DNA of 64,000 bases from Polynucleobacter necessarius (GCF_900095215.1 NZ_LT606949.1:426284-490283); one strand, 5' to 3'. Positions 21,461 through 32,519 are shown, counted from the first letter of the stretch. Numbers and translations: made by a program. Notes: generated by a model from the letters alone, not told the origin.

Positions 21461-22656
21461 TGGCAGTGAAGCAGGTTGCGATTCTAGGCTCAACCGGTTC
21501 AATAGGCGTAAACACGCTGGATGTGATTCGCGCGCATCCAGACCGATTTAAGGTGGTTGCGCTCACTGCGGCAAAGCAGGTTGACCTATTGGCTCAGCAA
21601 TGCGCGGAGTTTAGTCCCGCTATCGCCGTTGTCGCTGATGCTAATGGTGCGGCTCGTTTAAGCACGCTTTTGCTTGAGAAAAAAATCAATACTCAAGTCT
21701 TGTATGGACCGGAGGCCTTAGTTAGCGCTGTTACAGATTCCGGTTGCGATACCGTGATGGCCGCAATTGTAGGTGCCGCCGGTTTGGTATCGGCTCTAGC
21801 CGCAGCCAAAGCCGGCAAAAGAGTATTGCTGGCCAATAAAGAAGCTCTAGTGATGTCTGGCGATTTATTTATGCAAGCAATGAAGCAGGGCGGTGGAGAG
21901 CTGTTGCCAATTGATAGTGAGCACAATGCCATCTTTCAATGTTTGCCAGACCAATTCTCTAAAGCCCCAAACCCATCTCTAGGTGTGGAGGAGCTTTGGT
22001 TAACTGCTTCAGGTGGACCATTCAGAAATACACCGCTTGATCAGCTCGCAAGTATTACCCCAGAACAGGCGTGCGCGCACCCTAATTGGGTAATGGGTAG
22101 AAAAATTTCCGTAGATTCTGCAACGATGATGAACAAAGGTCTTGAGGTGATTGAAGCGTTTTGGTTATTTGGGTTGTCTTTAGAGCAAATTAAAGTATTG
22201 ATTCATCCGCAAAGTGTTGTTCATTCAATGGTTCGTTATCGTGACGGATCGGTTTTAGCGCAACTGGGTCAGCCAGATATGCGCACTCCTATTGCCTATG
22301 GCTTGGCTTGGTCCGAACGAATTGACGCGGGTGTAGCTCCACTCAGTCTGACACAGTTGGCAGCCTTAAGTTTTTCTGAGCCTGAGTTGGAGCGCTTCCC
22401 TTGTCTTTCGTTGGCATTTGCTGCTGCCAAAGCTGGCGGGACCGCTCCAGCGGTTTTGAATGCCGCCAATGAAATTGCGGTAGCAGCATTCTTGGATCAA
22501 GGCCTGCCGTATTTGCAGATTCCCGTTATTGTTGAAAAAGTATTAAACGCTATCTCTGCATCCAGTGCGGATTCACTTGAGTTGATTTTAGACGTCGATG
22601 CGAGTGCTCGCCAAGCCGCACAAGAAGTGGTGAAGGATATTCTTTGCAGGCTTTGA
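21460..22656 (+). CDS. dxr: 1-deoxy-D-xylulose 5-phosphate reductoisomerase
   Basis: Dxr (IspC) converts DXP to MEP with NADPH, the first committed step of the MEP isoprenoid route. The product (398 residues from ATG 21460) has the NADPH-binding [13 protein letters not shown] at the N terminus, [11 protein letters not shown], the metal/substrate motif [12 protein letters not shown], and [18 protein letters not shown] three bases upstream is an alternative start; the ATG overlapping the cdsA stop is preferred. Intact, although the next gene rseP is broken. Confidence 0.97.
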   Translation: MAVKQVAILGSTGSIGVNTLDVIRAHPDRFKVVALTAAKQVDLLAQQCAEFSPAIAVVADANGAARLSTLLLEKKINTQVLYGPEALVSAVTDSGCDTVMAAIVGAAGLVSALAAAKAGKRVLLANKEALVMSGDLFMQAMKQGGGELLPIDSEHNAIFQCLPDQFSKAPNPSLGVEELWLTASGGPFRNTPLDQLASITPEQACAHPNWVMGRKISVDSATMMNKGLEVIEAFWLFGLSLEQIKVLIHPQSVVHSMVRYRDGSVLAQLGQPDMRTPIAYGLAWSERIDAGVAPLSLTQLAALSFSEPELERFPCLSLAFAAAKAGGTAPAVLNAANEIAVAAFLDQGLPYLQIPVIVEKVLNAISASSADSLELILDVDASARQAAQEVVKDILCRL

Positions 22657-23775
22657 TTACTATTGCCGCTTTCTTGTTGACTCTAGGCGTGCTTGTCAGC
22701 TTTCATGAGTTTGGACATTTTTTAGCTGCTCGCTGTTGTGGTGTGCGAGTACTTCGTTTTGCGATTGGTTTTGGTAAGCCGATCTATACCTTCCGTGCTA
22801 AAAATAAAACCGAGTGGGTGTTGGCCTCCGTTCCCCTGGGTGGGTATGTGAAGCTACTCGATGGTCGTGATCGTCGGCAAATCATTCCACCAGCAGAGGA
22901 GTCGCAGGCTTTTGACAAGAAACCGCTCTGGCAGCGCTCCTTTATTGTGACTGCCGGACCATTCGCCAATTTTTTCTTGGCAGTCATTTTCTTTGCCTTT
23001 ATTTACCTTTCTGGCGCCCCTCAATTACCAGCTGTTTTGAAAGCCCCTCTTGAAACCTCTTTGGCAGCCCAGCTGGGGGTGAATGAGGGCGATCGGGTGG
23101 TGGGGTGGGAGGATTTGGGTGCCCAAACGGGAAATGCACCCCTTTTAGGTGAATTTGAGCCCGTTCCCAGTTGGAATGCATTGCGCTGAAGTCGGATGGA
23201 TGGCCTTACTGGGGATGATGGGTTCGCTTTGGAGTTAGAAACCCCAACCGGTAGTCGCTATGTAAAAGCCTTTTATGCCGAAGATTTGCCAAAAATGAGC
23301 CCAGACAAGGATCCGATGTTGGCATTGGGTCTATTGCCAGCGCTGACTCCATTGGAAAAGTGGCAGGAACTTAAATGGGATCCGGTAGATGCGGCCATAT
23401 TCGCCTCCAAAAGGGTGTGGGTAATTTCCAAGGTATCCGCAAGGCTGATGGGGGGTTTATTTACTGGTAGCACCTCCTTTAAGCAACTCGGCGGCCCATC
23501 AGCATCGCCGATATGGCGGGCAAGACGGCCCAGGTGGGGTGGCAGCCATTTTTAGCTTTTTTGGCGTTCATGAATATTAGCATTGGGCTTCTGAATTTGC
23601 TTCCTTTTCCGATGCTGGATGGGGTCAGCTACTGTATGATGCATGGGAGTTGGTCGCTGGTAAGCGGATTTCGACATCAATGCAAGAGCAGCTCGAAAAA
23701 GTGGGCTTTATTCTGCTGATTGCTATGTCACTACTGGTATTGTTTAACGATTTACAACGCTATATTTCGCCTTGA
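22644..23775 (+). pseudogene. rseP: Site-2 zinc protease RseP, inactivated by three lesions
   Basis: RseP is an inner-membrane metalloprotease that cleaves anti-sigma factors such as RseA and remnant signal peptides. The N-terminal HEFGH zinc motif (about residue 20) and the GGYVKLLD segment are intact, but three lesions follow. A TGA at 23187-23189 stands where the family has Trp (NALRW). A base is missing at about 23497-23500, where CCATCAGC should read CCAATCAGC to give GPISIADMAGKT. Another base is missing at about 23618-23623, breaking LDGGQLLYDAWE. Restoring all three gives a continuous protein ending at the TGA at 23773-23775, which overlaps the bamA TTG start. The PDZ part and second half of the active site cannot be made in frame. 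Confidence 0.93.
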
Positions 23776-26120
23776 ATTCTCTGACACATTCTTCCCGTAT
23801 TTTTGCCCGTTTCATTACTCAAATCTTGGCGTTATTAGCTCTTGGATTGAGTTTGAATGCTACTGCGGCCGCTTCTTTTGTGGTTAAAGATATGCGTGTT
23901 GAAGGTCTACAGCGTGTTGAGCCTGGCACGGTCTTTAGTTACCTGCCTGTTCAGATGGGTGAAACCTTCACTGATGAAAAGGGCGCTGAAGCGATTAAGG
24001 CGCTCTATGGCACCGGCTTCTTTAGGGATGTTCAGATTCAGGCGCAAGGCAATGTGCTGATTGTAATTGTCGAAGAGCGTCCTATCATCTCTCGTATTGA
24101 GTTTACGGGCATGAACGAGTTTGATCCCGAGATTGTGCGTAAATCCTTGAAAACAGTCGGCGTGGCTGAGGCTCGTTTTTATGACAAGGCCTTGATCGAC
24201 AAAGCCGAACAAGAGCTAAAACGTCAATATGTGGGTAAGGGCATGTACGCGGCAGAAGTAGTCGCGACGGTGACTCCTGTTGAGCGCAATCAAGTGGCGA
24301 TTTACTTCAACACCGATGAAGGCACCGTTGCCAAAATCCAAGAAATTAATTTTATTGGCAATGAAGTGTTTAGCGAAGGCACTTTAAAGAGTGAGATGCA
24401 GTTAAAAACAGGCGGATGGCTCTCTTGGTATAGTAAAGATAATCTTTACTCCAAGCAGAAATTAACCGCCGACTTAGAGTCCATTCGCTCTTACTATTTA
24501 AATCGAGGCTATTTAGAGTTTGTGATTGAATCAACTCAGGTATCCATTACTCCGGATAAAAAGGGTATTTACCTCACCATTAGCATTCGTGAAGGGAAAC
24601 AATTTACCGTTAAAGATGTTCGTTTGGCTGGTGAAACCCTTGGCAAAGAAGCCGAGTTAATGCAGTTGATCGTTTTAAAGCCTGGCGATCCTTTTTCATC
24701 GGCGCGTTTGACACAGAGCACTAAGGGGATTGCCGAGGTCTTGGGTTCTTATGGTTACGCTTTTGCAACCATCCACCCTGAGCCAGATATTCGTCGTGAG
24801 GTTGCGGAGGTGGACCTGACATTAGTGGTTGACCCAGGTCGTCGCATTTATGTACGCCAGGTAGCGATTTCTGGTAACGCCAAAACTCGCGATATGGTCA
24901 TTCGACGTGAAATGCGTCAGTTTGAAAGCTCATGGTTCGACAGCGACAAGATTGAGTTATCTAAAAAGCGCTTAGGCCGCTTGGGTTATTTCACTGAAAC
25001 AGACATTACTACGGAAGATGTTCCCGGTTCCCCGGATCAGGTGGACGTTAATGTGAAGGTGACGGAAAAACCAACCGGAGCAATTACTGTTGGAGCTGGT
25101 TTCTCTTCAACTGAGAATCTGATTTTATCCGCCGGTATGAATCAAGATAACGCTTTTGGTACTGGTACTGCGATCGGTGTGAATGCGTCTCTCTGTAAGA
25201 TTAATCAGAACTTAACACTTTCCAATTACGACCCGTATTTCACTGAAGACGGCATTAGTCGCTATACCGATTTGTACTACCGCTCATCCAAGCCTTTGTA
25301 CTATGTTGGCGATCCTGATTATCAAATTAAGTCGGTTGGTTCGAATATTAAATTTGGTGTGCCATACACAGAGGTAGACCGAGTATTTTTTGGAACTGGT
25401 GTAGAAGTATTTCAAATTAAGACCTCATCCAATACTCCAGTCCCCTATTTAAACTATGCCATGAGTTACGGCGTTGCCGCTCCAGGTTATCCGGGAACCG
25501 TGACGACGTATAACGTTCCTATAACAGTAGGTTGGTCACGCGATGGTCGTGATAGCTCTTTAATTCCTTCGGATGGTTCGTTGCAGCAGCTTTCCGCTGA
25601 GGTGGGTACGCCAGTTGGAGATCTTACTTTCTATCGTTTATATGGCCAGTACCAAAAGTACCACTCATTCACGAAAGGTAATATTTTATCTTTCAACGGC
25701 GAAGTTGGTTACGGTCAGGCATACGGCAATAATCCATTCCCGATTACTAAAAACTACTATGTAGGTGGTATTGGTTCCGTTCGTGGTTATGCTCCCGGCT
25801 CTCTCTGGCCCCAGTACTACAACACCATCATTGGTGCCTACCAGTCAACGGGTGGTCAGTCGAAGATTGTGACCAACGTTGAATATACCTTCCCTGTTCC
25901 TGGGTCGGGTGTTGATAAAACCCTTCGCCTATTTACCTTCGTGGACGGTGGTAACGCATTTGGGCAAAACTTGAATTTAGTTCTAAGATACTCCTATGGA
26001 TTGGGTTTATCATGGATATCACCTCTAGGCCCTTTGAAGTTCAGTTATGGTATTCCGTACAAGACTCAACCTACGGATAATGTCCAGCGTTTGCAGTTCC
26101 AGGTTGGTACAGCGTTTTAA
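23772..26120 (+). CDS. bamA: Outer membrane protein assembly factor BamA
   Basis: BamA is the Omp85 core of the machine that inserts beta-barrels into the outer membrane. The 782-residue product has a signal peptide (to about residue 35, ending near ATAAAS), five POTRA domains (about residues 38-435) and a C-terminal barrel with the lid-lock motif VRGY (in GGIGSVRGYAPGS) and a terminal phenylalanine, the usual BAM signal. It starts with TTG overlapping the ancestral rseP stop. Intact, as expected for an essential gene, despite the decay of rseP upstream. Confidence 0.97.
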   Translation: MNSLTHSSRIFARFITQILALLALGLSLNATAAASFVVKDMRVEGLQRVEPGTVFSYLPVQMGETFTDEKGAEAIKALYGTGFFRDVQIQAQGNVLIVIVEERPIISRIEFTGMNEFDPEIVRKSLKTVGVAEARFYDKALIDKAEQELKRQYVGKGMYAAEVVATVTPVERNQVAIYFNTDEGTVAKIQEINFIGNEVFSEGTLKSEMQLKTGGWLSWYSKDNLYSKQKLTADLESIRSYYLNRGYLEFVIESTQVSITPDKKGIYLTISIREGKQFTVKDVRLAGETLGKEAELMQLIVLKPGDPFSSARLTQSTKGIAEVLGSYGYAFATIHPEPDIRREVAEVDLTLVVDPGRRIYVRQVAISGNAKTRDMVIRREMRQFESSWFDSDKIELSKKRLGRLGYFTETDITTEDVPGSPDQVDVNVKVTEKPTGAITVGAGFSSTENLILSAGMNQDNAFGTGTAIGVNASLCKINQNLTLSNYDPYFTEDGISRYTDLYYRSSKPLYYVGDPDYQIKSVGSNIKFGVPYTEVDRVFFGTGVEVFQIKTSSNTPVPYLNYAMSYGVAAPGYPGTVTTYNVPITVGWSRDGRDSSLIPSDGSLQQLSAEVGTPVGDLTFYRLYGQYQKYHSFTKGNILSFNGEVGYGQAYGNNPFPITKNYYVGGIGSVRGYAPGSLWPQYYNTIIGAYQSTGGQSKIVTNVEYTFPVPGSGVDKTLRLFTFVDGGNAFGQNLNLVLRYSYGLGLSWISPLGPLKFSYGIPYKTQPTDNVQRLQFQVGTAF

Positions 26121-26138
26121 TTGTTTAAGGAAAGTTTT

Positions 26139-26666
26139 ATGAAGCTTTATCAATCTTCTAAATGGATTCAAATTGGTGTAATTGCTGCCGTAACGGCAAT
26201 TGCTATTCCGCAAGTATTCGCTCAAGATGCCGGCACTCGAGTTGCGGTTGTGAACTCTGAGAAAGTATTTAACGAGTCCAACTTGGCCAAAGCAATGCAA
26301 ACGCGTTTGCAAAATGAGTTCACTAAACGACAAAATGATTTGCGCGACAGTGCTCAAAAAATTAAGACTGCAGCCGAAAAGCTTGATCGCGATGCTGCTG
26401 TGATGAATGAAGCGGAGCGTGTTCGTCGTCAGCGAGAGTTGGCTGATCAAGACCGCGAGCTACAACGCAAGCAACGCGAATTTACTGAAGATCTTAATCA
26501 GCGCACTTTTGAAGAGCGTGCCAAGATCGCGGAAAAAGCAAATGCAGTGTTAAAGCAAATTGCTGAACAAAGAAAAATTGACATCATTGTTCAAGAAGCG
26601 GCTTACGTTAGCCCTAAGGCTGATGTAACAGATGATGTTGTCAAGGCTTTAAATAGCCAGAAGTAA
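26139..26666 (+). CDS. skp: Periplasmic chaperone Skp (OmpH family)
   Basis: Skp is a trimeric periplasmic holdase that carries unfolded outer-membrane proteins to BamA. The product (about 175 residues from ATG 26139) has a signal peptide with cleavage likely after VFAQ or QVFA, then a long charged coiled-coil region (about residues 55-135) typical of the jellyfish tentacles. The ATG at 26139 is chosen over an upstream TTG because TAAGGA lies just ahead of it and the signal peptide then starts normally (MKLYQSS). Position between bamA and lpxD is standard. Confidence 0.93.
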   Translation: MKLYQSSKWIQIGVIAAVTAIAIPQVFAQDAGTRVAVVNSEKVFNESNLAKAMQTRLQNEFTKRQNDLRDSAQKIKTAAEKLDRDAAVMNEAERVRRQRELADQDRELQRKQREFTEDLNQRTFEERAKIAEKANAVLKQIAEQRKIDIIVQEAAYVSPKADVTDDVVKALNSQK

Positions 26667-26671
26667 GCTTT

Positions 26672-27739
26672 ATGCAGACCGCCATTGAGCTGGCCGAACA
26701 GTTTCAAGCAAGCTTGGTGGGGGATGCCTACATCGGATTTACGGGTCTTGCTCCATTGGAGCGAGCACAGCCTGATCAGATTTCCTTCCTTTCCAATCCG
26801 CTTTACAGGCAGCAAGCCAGTGAAAGTGCTGCTGGCGCACTGATTGTTAGCAAATCGGATTTGGAGTTTCTGCAGGCCAATCCCAGTGTAAATTCGGCTA
26901 AACGCGTTTATTTTGTTTCCAAAAATCCGTACGCTACTTTTGCCAGAATGGCTCAGCATTTTGCAAAAGCCGCTAGCCCAGTTTATCCATCCGGAATTCA
27001 TCCTGGCGCCGTGATTGATGTCACGGCGATTGTTCCCGCTTCATGTCATATTGGCCCGTTTGTGCACATTGGCGCGGGTGTCAAGCTTGGTGAGCGCGTT
27101 TCAATTCTGGGAAATACAACTGTTGCGAGTAATAGTGTTGTTGCTAGCGACACGTTAATTTACCCATCTGTTTCTATTTATCACAACACGCAAATCGGCG
27201 AACGCTGCATTATTCATAGTGGTGCGATCATAGGTGCGGATGGCTTTGGTTTTGCGCCTGCTTTTTCTGCTGCTGGCGGGGAATGGGTCAAGATTCCGCA
27301 GACTGGTCGAGTGGTGATTGGTGATGATGTGGAAATTGGCGCGTCAACGACGATCGATCGTGGTGCAATGAGTGATACGGTAATAGGCGCCGGAACCAAA
27401 ATAGATAACCAAGTGCAAATCGCGCATAACGTCATTGTTGGTAATTGCTGTGTCATTGCGGGCTGTGCTGCAATTTCCGGAAGCACCAAGATCGGAAACT
27501 GCTGCATTATTGGGGGAGCTGCAAATTTTGCGGGTCATCTATCGATTGCTGATAGAACAACGGTTTCCGGGAATACTTCGATTATTCGCTCTATTGCTGA
27601 GCCAGGCCAGCATTACACGGGTGTCTACCCATCCATGCTTCATAGCGCTTGGGAGAAGAATGCCGCTATTTTGCGTGGGCTAGATAAAATACGGCAACGC
27701 TTGCGTTTGTTGGATAAAAATAAAACTACGGAGTCATAA
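26672..27739 (+). CDS. lpxD: UDP-3-O-acylglucosamine N-acyltransferase
   Basis: LpxD adds the second 3-hydroxyacyl chain in lipid A synthesis, using acyl-ACP. The 355-residue product has an N-terminal uridine-binding domain ([18 protein letters not shown]), a long left-handed beta-helix of hexapeptides (about residues 105-300) containing the catalytic histidine in QIAHNVIVG, and a C-terminal helix. The stop codon lies in the loop of a small stem-loop. It belongs to the lpxD-fabZ-lpxA-lpxB lipid A block. Confidence 0.97.
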   Translation: MQTAIELAEQFQASLVGDAYIGFTGLAPLERAQPDQISFLSNPLYRQQASESAAGALIVSKSDLEFLQANPSVNSAKRVYFVSKNPYATFARMAQHFAKAASPVYPSGIHPGAVIDVTAIVPASCHIGPFVHIGAGVKLGERVSILGNTTVASNSVVASDTLIYPSVSIYHNTQIGERCIIHSGAIIGADGFGFAPAFSAAGGEWVKIPQTGRVVIGDDVEIGASTTIDRGAMSDTVIGAGTKIDNQVQIAHNVIVGNCCVIAGCAAISGSTKIGNCCIIGGAANFAGHLSIADRTTVSGNTSIIRSIAEPGQHYTGVYPSMLHSAWEKNAAILRGLDKIRQRLRLLDKNKTTES

Positions 27740-27747
27740 GACTTCGT
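27728..27747 (+). repeat. Stem-loop at the lpxD stop codon
   Basis: ACGGAGTC (27728-27735) pairs with GACTTCGT (27740-27747), eight base pairs with one G-T, loop ATAA containing part of the lpxD TAA. No T run follows, so it is unlikely to be a full terminator; it may attenuate or stabilise mRNA between lpxD and fabZ. Confidence 0.35.
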
Positions 27748-27785
27748 ATTATTAAAAACTATATTTACTTTTCAGCGGGTTATTT

Positions 27786-28235
27786 ATGAGCACACCAATC
27801 GCAATCGATATTAATAAAATTCTGAAATTGCTGCCGCATCGCTATCCATTTTTATTGGTAGATCGCGTGCTGGAAATCGCCCCTCGTGAAAGTATTACGG
27901 CATTAAAAAATGTCACGATGAATGAGTCGTTTTTTCAGGGCCACTTCCCTGATTTTCCAGTCATGCCCGGAGTTCTCATTATTGAGGCGCTGGCTCAAAC
28001 GGCGGCTTTGCTGACATTCTCTGAAGAACGCGCTGAAGATGCGATTTATTACTTTGCTGGCGTCGACGGCGCTCGTTTCAAAAAACCAGTGCTTCCTGGG
28101 GATCAGTTGATTATGACTGCCAAGCCAGAGCGTGGTCGTGCTGGGATTTATAAGTTTGCCGTTCAAGCAACCGTGGATGGAGAGATTGCGGCGGAAGCCA
28201 ATATCACGTGCGCGGTCCGTACGAAAGGTGCGTAA
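27786..28235 (+). CDS. fabZ: 3-hydroxyacyl-[acyl-carrier-protein] dehydratase FabZ
   Basis: FabZ dehydrates 3-hydroxyacyl-ACP in fatty acid elongation and competes with LpxA/LpxD for the same acyl pool. The 149-residue hot-dog-fold protein has the [13 protein letters not shown] segment, the catalytic His in [18 protein letters not shown], and the Glu within that stretch. Its TAA overlaps the lpxA ATG (TAATG), tying fatty-acid and lipid A flux in one transcript. Confidence 0.97.
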   Translation: MSTPIAIDINKILKLLPHRYPFLLVDRVLEIAPRESITALKNVTMNESFFQGHFPDFPVMPGVLIIEALAQTAALLTFSEERAEDAIYYFAGVDGARFKKPVLPGDQLIMTAKPERGRAGIYKFAVQATVDGEIAAEANITCAVRTKGA

Positions 28236-29032
28236 TGACTCGGATTCACGCAACTGCTGTTGTAGACAGTAAAGCTGAGTTGGCCAGCGATGTTGAAGTT
28301 GGTCCGTATTCTGTCATTGGCCCCAACGTCAAAATTGGTGCTGGCACCAAGGTGGGATCTCATACTGTGATTGAGGGCTACACGACTATTGGCAAAGAAA
28401 ATAACTTTGCGCACTTTGCCGCAATTGGTGGTCCCCCTCAAGATATGAAGTACCGTGGCGAGCCAACCCAATTAACTATTGGCGATCGCAATACGATCCG
28501 CGAATTCACTACCATTCATACGGGCACATCGCAGGATGTTGGTATTACCCGCATTGGCAATGACAACTGGATCATGGCGTATGTGCATATCGCGCACGAC
28601 TGTCAGGTTGGTAATCACACGATTTTTTCTAGTAATGCGCAAATTGCGGGCCATGTGCAAGTGGGTGACTGGGCCATTATGGGTGGTATGTCGGGTGTAC
28701 ATCAGTTTGTACGTATTGGACAACACGCAATGCTGGGCGGCGCATCGGCGTTAGGGCAGGATATCCCGCCTTTTGTAATTGCGGCGCGAGACAAGGCCTC
28801 TCCCCATGGGATTAATGTTGAAGGCTTAAAACGTCGTGGTTTTTCAAGTGAGACGATTTCGGCTTTGCGCCAGGCTTATAAGATTCTTTATAAAGATGGA
28901 CTTAGTTTTGAAGAGGCTAAAGTAGAAATTCAGAAGATGGTTGTCGCTTCTGCAGCTGATCCAGGCACTTCTGAGAAGCTTGCTCAATTTCATGATTTCA
29001 TCGCCGCCTCTACCCGCGGCATCATTCGGTAA
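28235..29032 (+). CDS. lpxA: UDP-N-acetylglucosamine acyltransferase
   Basis: LpxA performs the first step of lipid A synthesis, transferring 3-hydroxyacyl from ACP to UDP-GlcNAc. The product (265 residues from ATG 28235) is a hexapeptide-repeat beta-helix beginning [14 protein letters not shown], with the catalytic histidine in [14 protein letters not shown] and a C-terminal helical domain ([19 protein letters not shown]). The ATG overlapping the fabZ stop is chosen; an upstream in-frame codon would add nine residues that do not resemble the family. Confidence 0.97.
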   Translation: MTRIHATAVVDSKAELASDVEVGPYSVIGPNVKIGAGTKVGSHTVIEGYTTIGKENNFAHFAAIGGPPQDMKYRGEPTQLTIGDRNTIREFTTIHTGTSQDVGITRIGNDNWIMAYVHIAHDCQVGNHTIFSSNAQIAGHVQVGDWAIMGGMSGVHQFVRIGQHAMLGGASALGQDIPPFVIAARDKASPHGINVEGLKRRGFSSETISALRQAYKILYKDGLSFEEAKVEIQKMVVASAADPGTSEKLAQFHDFIAASTRGIIR

Positions 29033-29042
29033 CGGAATTACT

Positions 29043-30251
29043 TTGCCAAAGTTAGCTTGTGTAGCTGGCGAACCTTCTGGCGATCTATTAGCGCGGCCAG
29101 TACTTAGTGCGCTACATCAAATACCAGATATGGCTGGTTTAGAGGTGTATGGTATTGGCGGCCCACGTATGCAGGCTGAGGGTATGCGCTCTGACTGGCC
29201 TATCGAAACGCTGAGCGTGCGCGGTTATGTTGAGGCCATTAAGCAACTGCCGGCTATTCTGAGGCTACGCAAAGAACTCATTCAAAACCTCCTCAATGAA
29301 GGGCGCCCCGATGTCTATTTGGGGGTTGATGCGCCAGACTTTAATTTAGGTGTTGAACTACAGTTACGCAAAGCAGGTATTCCGACTTTACATTTAGTTT
29401 CACCCTCTATTTGGGCTTGGAGAGCGGGGCGCATTAAGAAGATTTCTCAAGCGGTTGAGCGCATGTTGTGCATCTTCCCCTTTGAGACTGAAATCTACGA
29501 TCGTGCTGGAGTGGCGTCTACCTATGTAGGTCATCCGCTTGCCAGTGCAATTCCACTTGAACCCAATGCTACCAAAGCAAGAGAAAAAATTAGTCATCAC
29601 CTACAAATTCCAGCTCAATCCTTAGATGATGGCCTTGTTATTGCTGTTCTACCGGGTAGTCGTGGCTCTGAGATTGAGTTGATAGCCCCAGTTTTCTTTG
29701 AGACGATGCAATTAATTTCTCAAAGACTCCAAGGTCAGAAGTTTCATTTTTTAATTCCAGTCGCAACGCCGCGACTGCGTGAGCCGCTAGAGCAGTTTTT
29801 GCTTAAAGCGAAAAATAGTAATTCAGATATTCAAATTCATTTGCTCGATGGCATAGCCGATGAAGTTCTGGAGGCTTCCGATGTTGTGTTAATTGCAAGC
29901 GGCACCGCCACCTTGCAAGCCGCTCTGTGGAAAAAGCCAATGGTGATTTCCTATAAAGTTCCCTGGCTAACTGCGCAGATCATGAAGCGCCAGGGTTATT
30001 TGCCCTATGTTGGCTTGCCTAATATTTTGTGTGGTGAGTTTGTTGTTCCCGAGTTGCTGCAGGATGACGCTACGTCTGAAAAATTAGCGAATGCCGTCCA
30101 AAATTGGCTGGAGCATCCAACTCAGGTGGCAAAACTTAAAGAGCGTTTTACGCAGATGCACGAGACTTTGCGTCGCCCTACCGGTTTATTGGTTGCTCAA
30201 GCGGTGGCACAAACGATTGCCAATCATCGTAAACACAAAGTAACCATATGA
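29043..30251 (+). CDS. lpxB: Lipid-A-disaccharide synthase
   Basis: LpxB is the peripheral inner-membrane glycosyltransferase (GT19) that joins lipid X and UDP-diacylglucosamine. The product (402 residues from TTG 29043) opens with [14 protein letters not shown], the family N-terminal motif, and contains [20 protein letters not shown] and the [12 protein letters not shown] donor-site motif. The open frame extends upstream into lpxA, but the TTG giving [14 protein letters not shown] aligns with the family start. The stop overlaps rnhB by four bases (ATGA). Confidence 0.95.
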   Translation: MPKLACVAGEPSGDLLARPVLSALHQIPDMAGLEVYGIGGPRMQAEGMRSDWPIETLSVRGYVEAIKQLPAILRLRKELIQNLLNEGRPDVYLGVDAPDFNLGVELQLRKAGIPTLHLVSPSIWAWRAGRIKKISQAVERMLCIFPFETEIYDRAGVASTYVGHPLASAIPLEPNATKAREKISHHLQIPAQSLDDGLVIAVLPGSRGSEIELIAPVFFETMQLISQRLQGQKFHFLIPVATPRLREPLEQFLLKAKNSNSDIQIHLLDGIADEVLEASDVVLIASGTATLQAALWKKPMVISYKVPWLTAQIMKRQGYLPYVGLPNILCGEFVVPELLQDDATSEKLANAVQNWLEHPTQVAKLKERFTQMHETLRRPTGLLVAQAVAQTIANHRKHKVTI

Positions 30252-30841
30252 GTCTTATATGGGTCTGTGGTGTGGATGAGGCGGGGCGAGGGCCATTGGT
30301 CGGTGCGGTGGTGGCTGGCGCTGTGGTACTTGATCCTAATAATCCGATTGAGGGTTTAAAAGACTCTAAGAAGTTAAGCGCCACTCGTCGTGAATATCTT
30401 TACGAGCAGATCATGAAAAGGGCAAAAGCCTGGGGTGTTGGCGAGGCTAGCCCAGCTGAAATTGATGAGATCAATATTTTGCAAGCCGCTATGCTCGCTA
30501 TGCGCAGAGCGATTGAAGATCTCGCGAATCGATTGGGTACTTGGCCCGATAAAGCGTTGATTGATGGGAATCGTTGCCCGGCATTGCCGATTGCTGCCGA
30601 AGCGATTGTGAAAGGTGATAGTAAAGAGCCTGCTATATCCGCAGCATCTATTGTGGCTAAAGTCACGCGTGATCGTCAGGTGATGTCTTTGCATGAACGT
30701 CATCCGGAATATGGCTTTGCTCAGCACATGGGTTATCCAACGGAAGCGCATTTCGCGGCGCTCAAACAATATGGCGCTTGCGATCAACATAGAAGAAGTT
30801 TTTCTCCGGTTCGCAAAGTTCTTGAATCGATTGCAAGCTAG
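30248..30841 (+). CDS. rnhB: Ribonuclease HII
   Basis: RNase HII cleaves RNA in RNA/DNA hybrids and nicks 5' of single ribonucleotides in DNA. The 197-residue product has the acidic catalytic motif [10 protein letters not shown] (about residues 7-16), the third aspartate in [10 protein letters not shown], and [15 protein letters not shown] with the fourth acidic residue later. It overlaps lpxB by four bases, the usual lpxB-rnhB coupling in proteobacteria. Confidence 0.97.
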   Translation: MSLIWVCGVDEAGRGPLVGAVVAGAVVLDPNNPIEGLKDSKKLSATRREYLYEQIMKRAKAWGVGEASPAEIDEINILQAAMLAMRRAIEDLANRLGTWPDKALIDGNRCPALPIAAEAIVKGDSKEPAISAASIVAKVTRDRQVMSLHERHPEYGFAQHMGYPTEAHFAALKQYGACDQHRRSFSPVRKVLESIAS

Positions 30842-30855
30842 GTGATAAATAAGTT

Positions 30856-31680
30856 ATGAACTTTGATCTCATTACCTCGAAGGAGAATGCCTTATTTCAA
30901 GACATTCGCAATCTACAGGCGACCGGCTCTAATGGGCAGAAGGCCAGGTTGGCTAGCGGTCAAGCTTTGTTGGAAGGCATTCATTTGGTGCAGACTTGGG
31001 TGGGCGATCCAAATCTAACGGTATTACTCACTTCGGAAATCGGTTTAAAGAATATTGAAATCTCGCAGGCCGTTTATGAGCATCTTGAGATTTGCCCAGA
31101 GGCCAAGGTATTGCAGTTGGATAGTGCTCTCTGGGATTTGCTGAGTGACTTAGTTAATGCGCCACATATCGCGGGCTTGCTTGATTTACCAAAATCCACT
31201 CTTACTCCTCCGCAATCAATCGCAACTCTGGATGGGGATGTGGTGATATTAGATCGCGTCCAGGATGCAGGTAATGTGGGATCTATTTTGCGTGCCGCAG
31301 CAGCATCAAGCTTCACGAAAGTCATTGCTTTATCTGGTTGCGCCCATCTTTGGTCCAGCAAGGTATTGCGTGCGGGCATGGGGGCACATCGACTCTTGGA
31401 TTTATATGAAGGCTGGACAAATCAGCAACTTTTGAGTGCAGTTACCGCACCTTTATTGGTCGCCACGGCAGATGCGGAGCATGATCTTTTCTCTCTGAAG
31501 AAAGATCTCCTGCATCCAGTTGCCTGGGTAATGGGTAGCGAAGGGCAGGGCGTTTCAGAAGATCTGTTGGCTCAATCCAAAGGGGTTTCTATTCCAATCG
31601 ATCCACGCGTGGAATCGCTTAATGTATCAACGGCGGCAGCCGTATGCTTATTTGAAACTCTGCGCGTACGAAGAGGTTAA
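30856..31680 (+). CDS. TrmH/SpoU-family RNA 2'-O-ribose methyltransferase
   Basis: Members of this family methylate the ribose 2'-OH of rRNA or tRNA with S-adenosylmethionine, using a trefoil-knot SPOUT fold. The 274-residue product has a short N-terminal substrate-binding domain (KARLASGQALLEGIHLV) and the three SPOUT motifs: VQDAGNVGSILRAAA, VMGSEGQGVSEDLL and VESLNVSTAAAVCLFE. It follows rnhB by 14 bases at the end of the long rightward run. The exact RNA site cannot be read from sequence, so no gene name is given. Confidence 0.88.
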   Translation: MNFDLITSKENALFQDIRNLQATGSNGQKARLASGQALLEGIHLVQTWVGDPNLTVLLTSEIGLKNIEISQAVYEHLEICPEAKVLQLDSALWDLLSDLVNAPHIAGLLDLPKSTLTPPQSIATLDGDVVILDRVQDAGNVGSILRAAAASSFTKVIALSGCAHLWSSKVLRAGMGAHRLLDLYEGWTNQQLLSAVTAPLLVATADAEHDLFSLKKDLLHPVAWVMGSEGQGVSEDLLAQSKGVSIPIDPRVESLNVSTAAAVCLFETLRVRRG

Positions 31681-31691
31681 GCCTTCTTCGA

Positions 31692-32519
31692 TTAGCCGAG
31701 TATTGTCTTATCTGACTTAATTGCCTGTAGTACTGTAGTGGCAATCTCTTCAATGGATTTTCTGGTGGTAAGCACCCAAGGAATGGACTGCTTTTTCATC
31801 ATCGCTGTCGCTTCATTGATTTCATAACGGCAATTTTCTAACTTAGCGTAATTGCTGCCAGGGCGACGTTCGTTCCGAATCTCAGAAAGTCTCTCCGCAT
31901 CAATCATTAATCCAAAGATCTTTTGGCGATAAGACACCAAGTCCTTAGGGAGTTGTCCTCTTTCAAAGTCTTCCGGAATGAGTGGATAATTTGCCGCCTT
32001 TAATCCATACTGCATTGCAAGATACAAACTGGTTGGAGTTTTGCCAACACGAGAAATGCCAATCAGAATGACATCCGCTTCTGCCAGGTTTTGGTTGGCT
32101 TGGCCATCATCATGTGCCAAAGAATAGTTAATCGCTTCGATTCGATTCTTGTAGGCCTCAGTGTCGGCATTGTGGTGCAGGCGATTCATGGCATGAGTGG
32201 ATTGCATGCCCAGGGCGGCTTCCAGTGGGGCTACGAAAGTCTGAAACATATCGAGAATCAGGCCACTTGCTTTGCCAACAATGGCATTGAGCTCAGAATT
32301 CACCAAAGTAGTGAAAACGATGGGTTGCACCCCATATTTACTGGCCGCCTGATTAATGCTACTGACGGCATCATGAGCTTTATCGACACTCTCTACAAAA
32401 GGTACTCGAATATGCTTAAAAGTGGCCTCAAATTGGGCCAAAATCGACTGGCTGAAGTTCTCGGCGGTAATGCCGGTGCCATCAGAGACAATAAAAACAA
32501 TGCGGGTTTCGTTGGTCAT
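31692..32519 (-). CDS. ppsR: Phosphoenolpyruvate synthase regulatory protein
   Basis: PpsR (DUF299) is a bifunctional serine/threonine kinase and pyrophosphorylase that inactivates and reactivates PEP synthase by phosphorylating a threonine near its catalytic histidine. The 275-residue product begins with IVFIVSDGTGITAENF and has the P-loop-like GISRVGKTPTSLYLA near residue 155, both hallmarks of the family. It is transcribed divergently from ppsA across about 100 bases, so enzyme and regulator are paired. Confidence 0.95.
   Translation of the reverse strand: MTNETRIVFIVSDGTGITAENFSQSILAQFEATFKHIRVPFVESVDKAHDAVSSINQAASKYGVQPIVFTTLVNSELNAIVGKASGLILDMFQTFVAPLEAALGMQSTHAMNRLHHNADTEAYKNRIEAINYSLAHDDGQANQNLAEADVILIGISRVGKTPTSLYLAMQYGLKAANYPLIPEDFERGQLPKDLVSYRQKIFGLMIDAERLSEIRNERRPGSNYAKLENCRYEINEATAMMKKQSIPWVLTTRKSIEEIATTVLQAIKSDKTILG

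Noticed and set aside
28941..29042. N-terminal extension of lpxB into lpxA
   Set aside because: The family starts right at the [11 protein letters not shown] segment; the extension is lpxA read in another frame.
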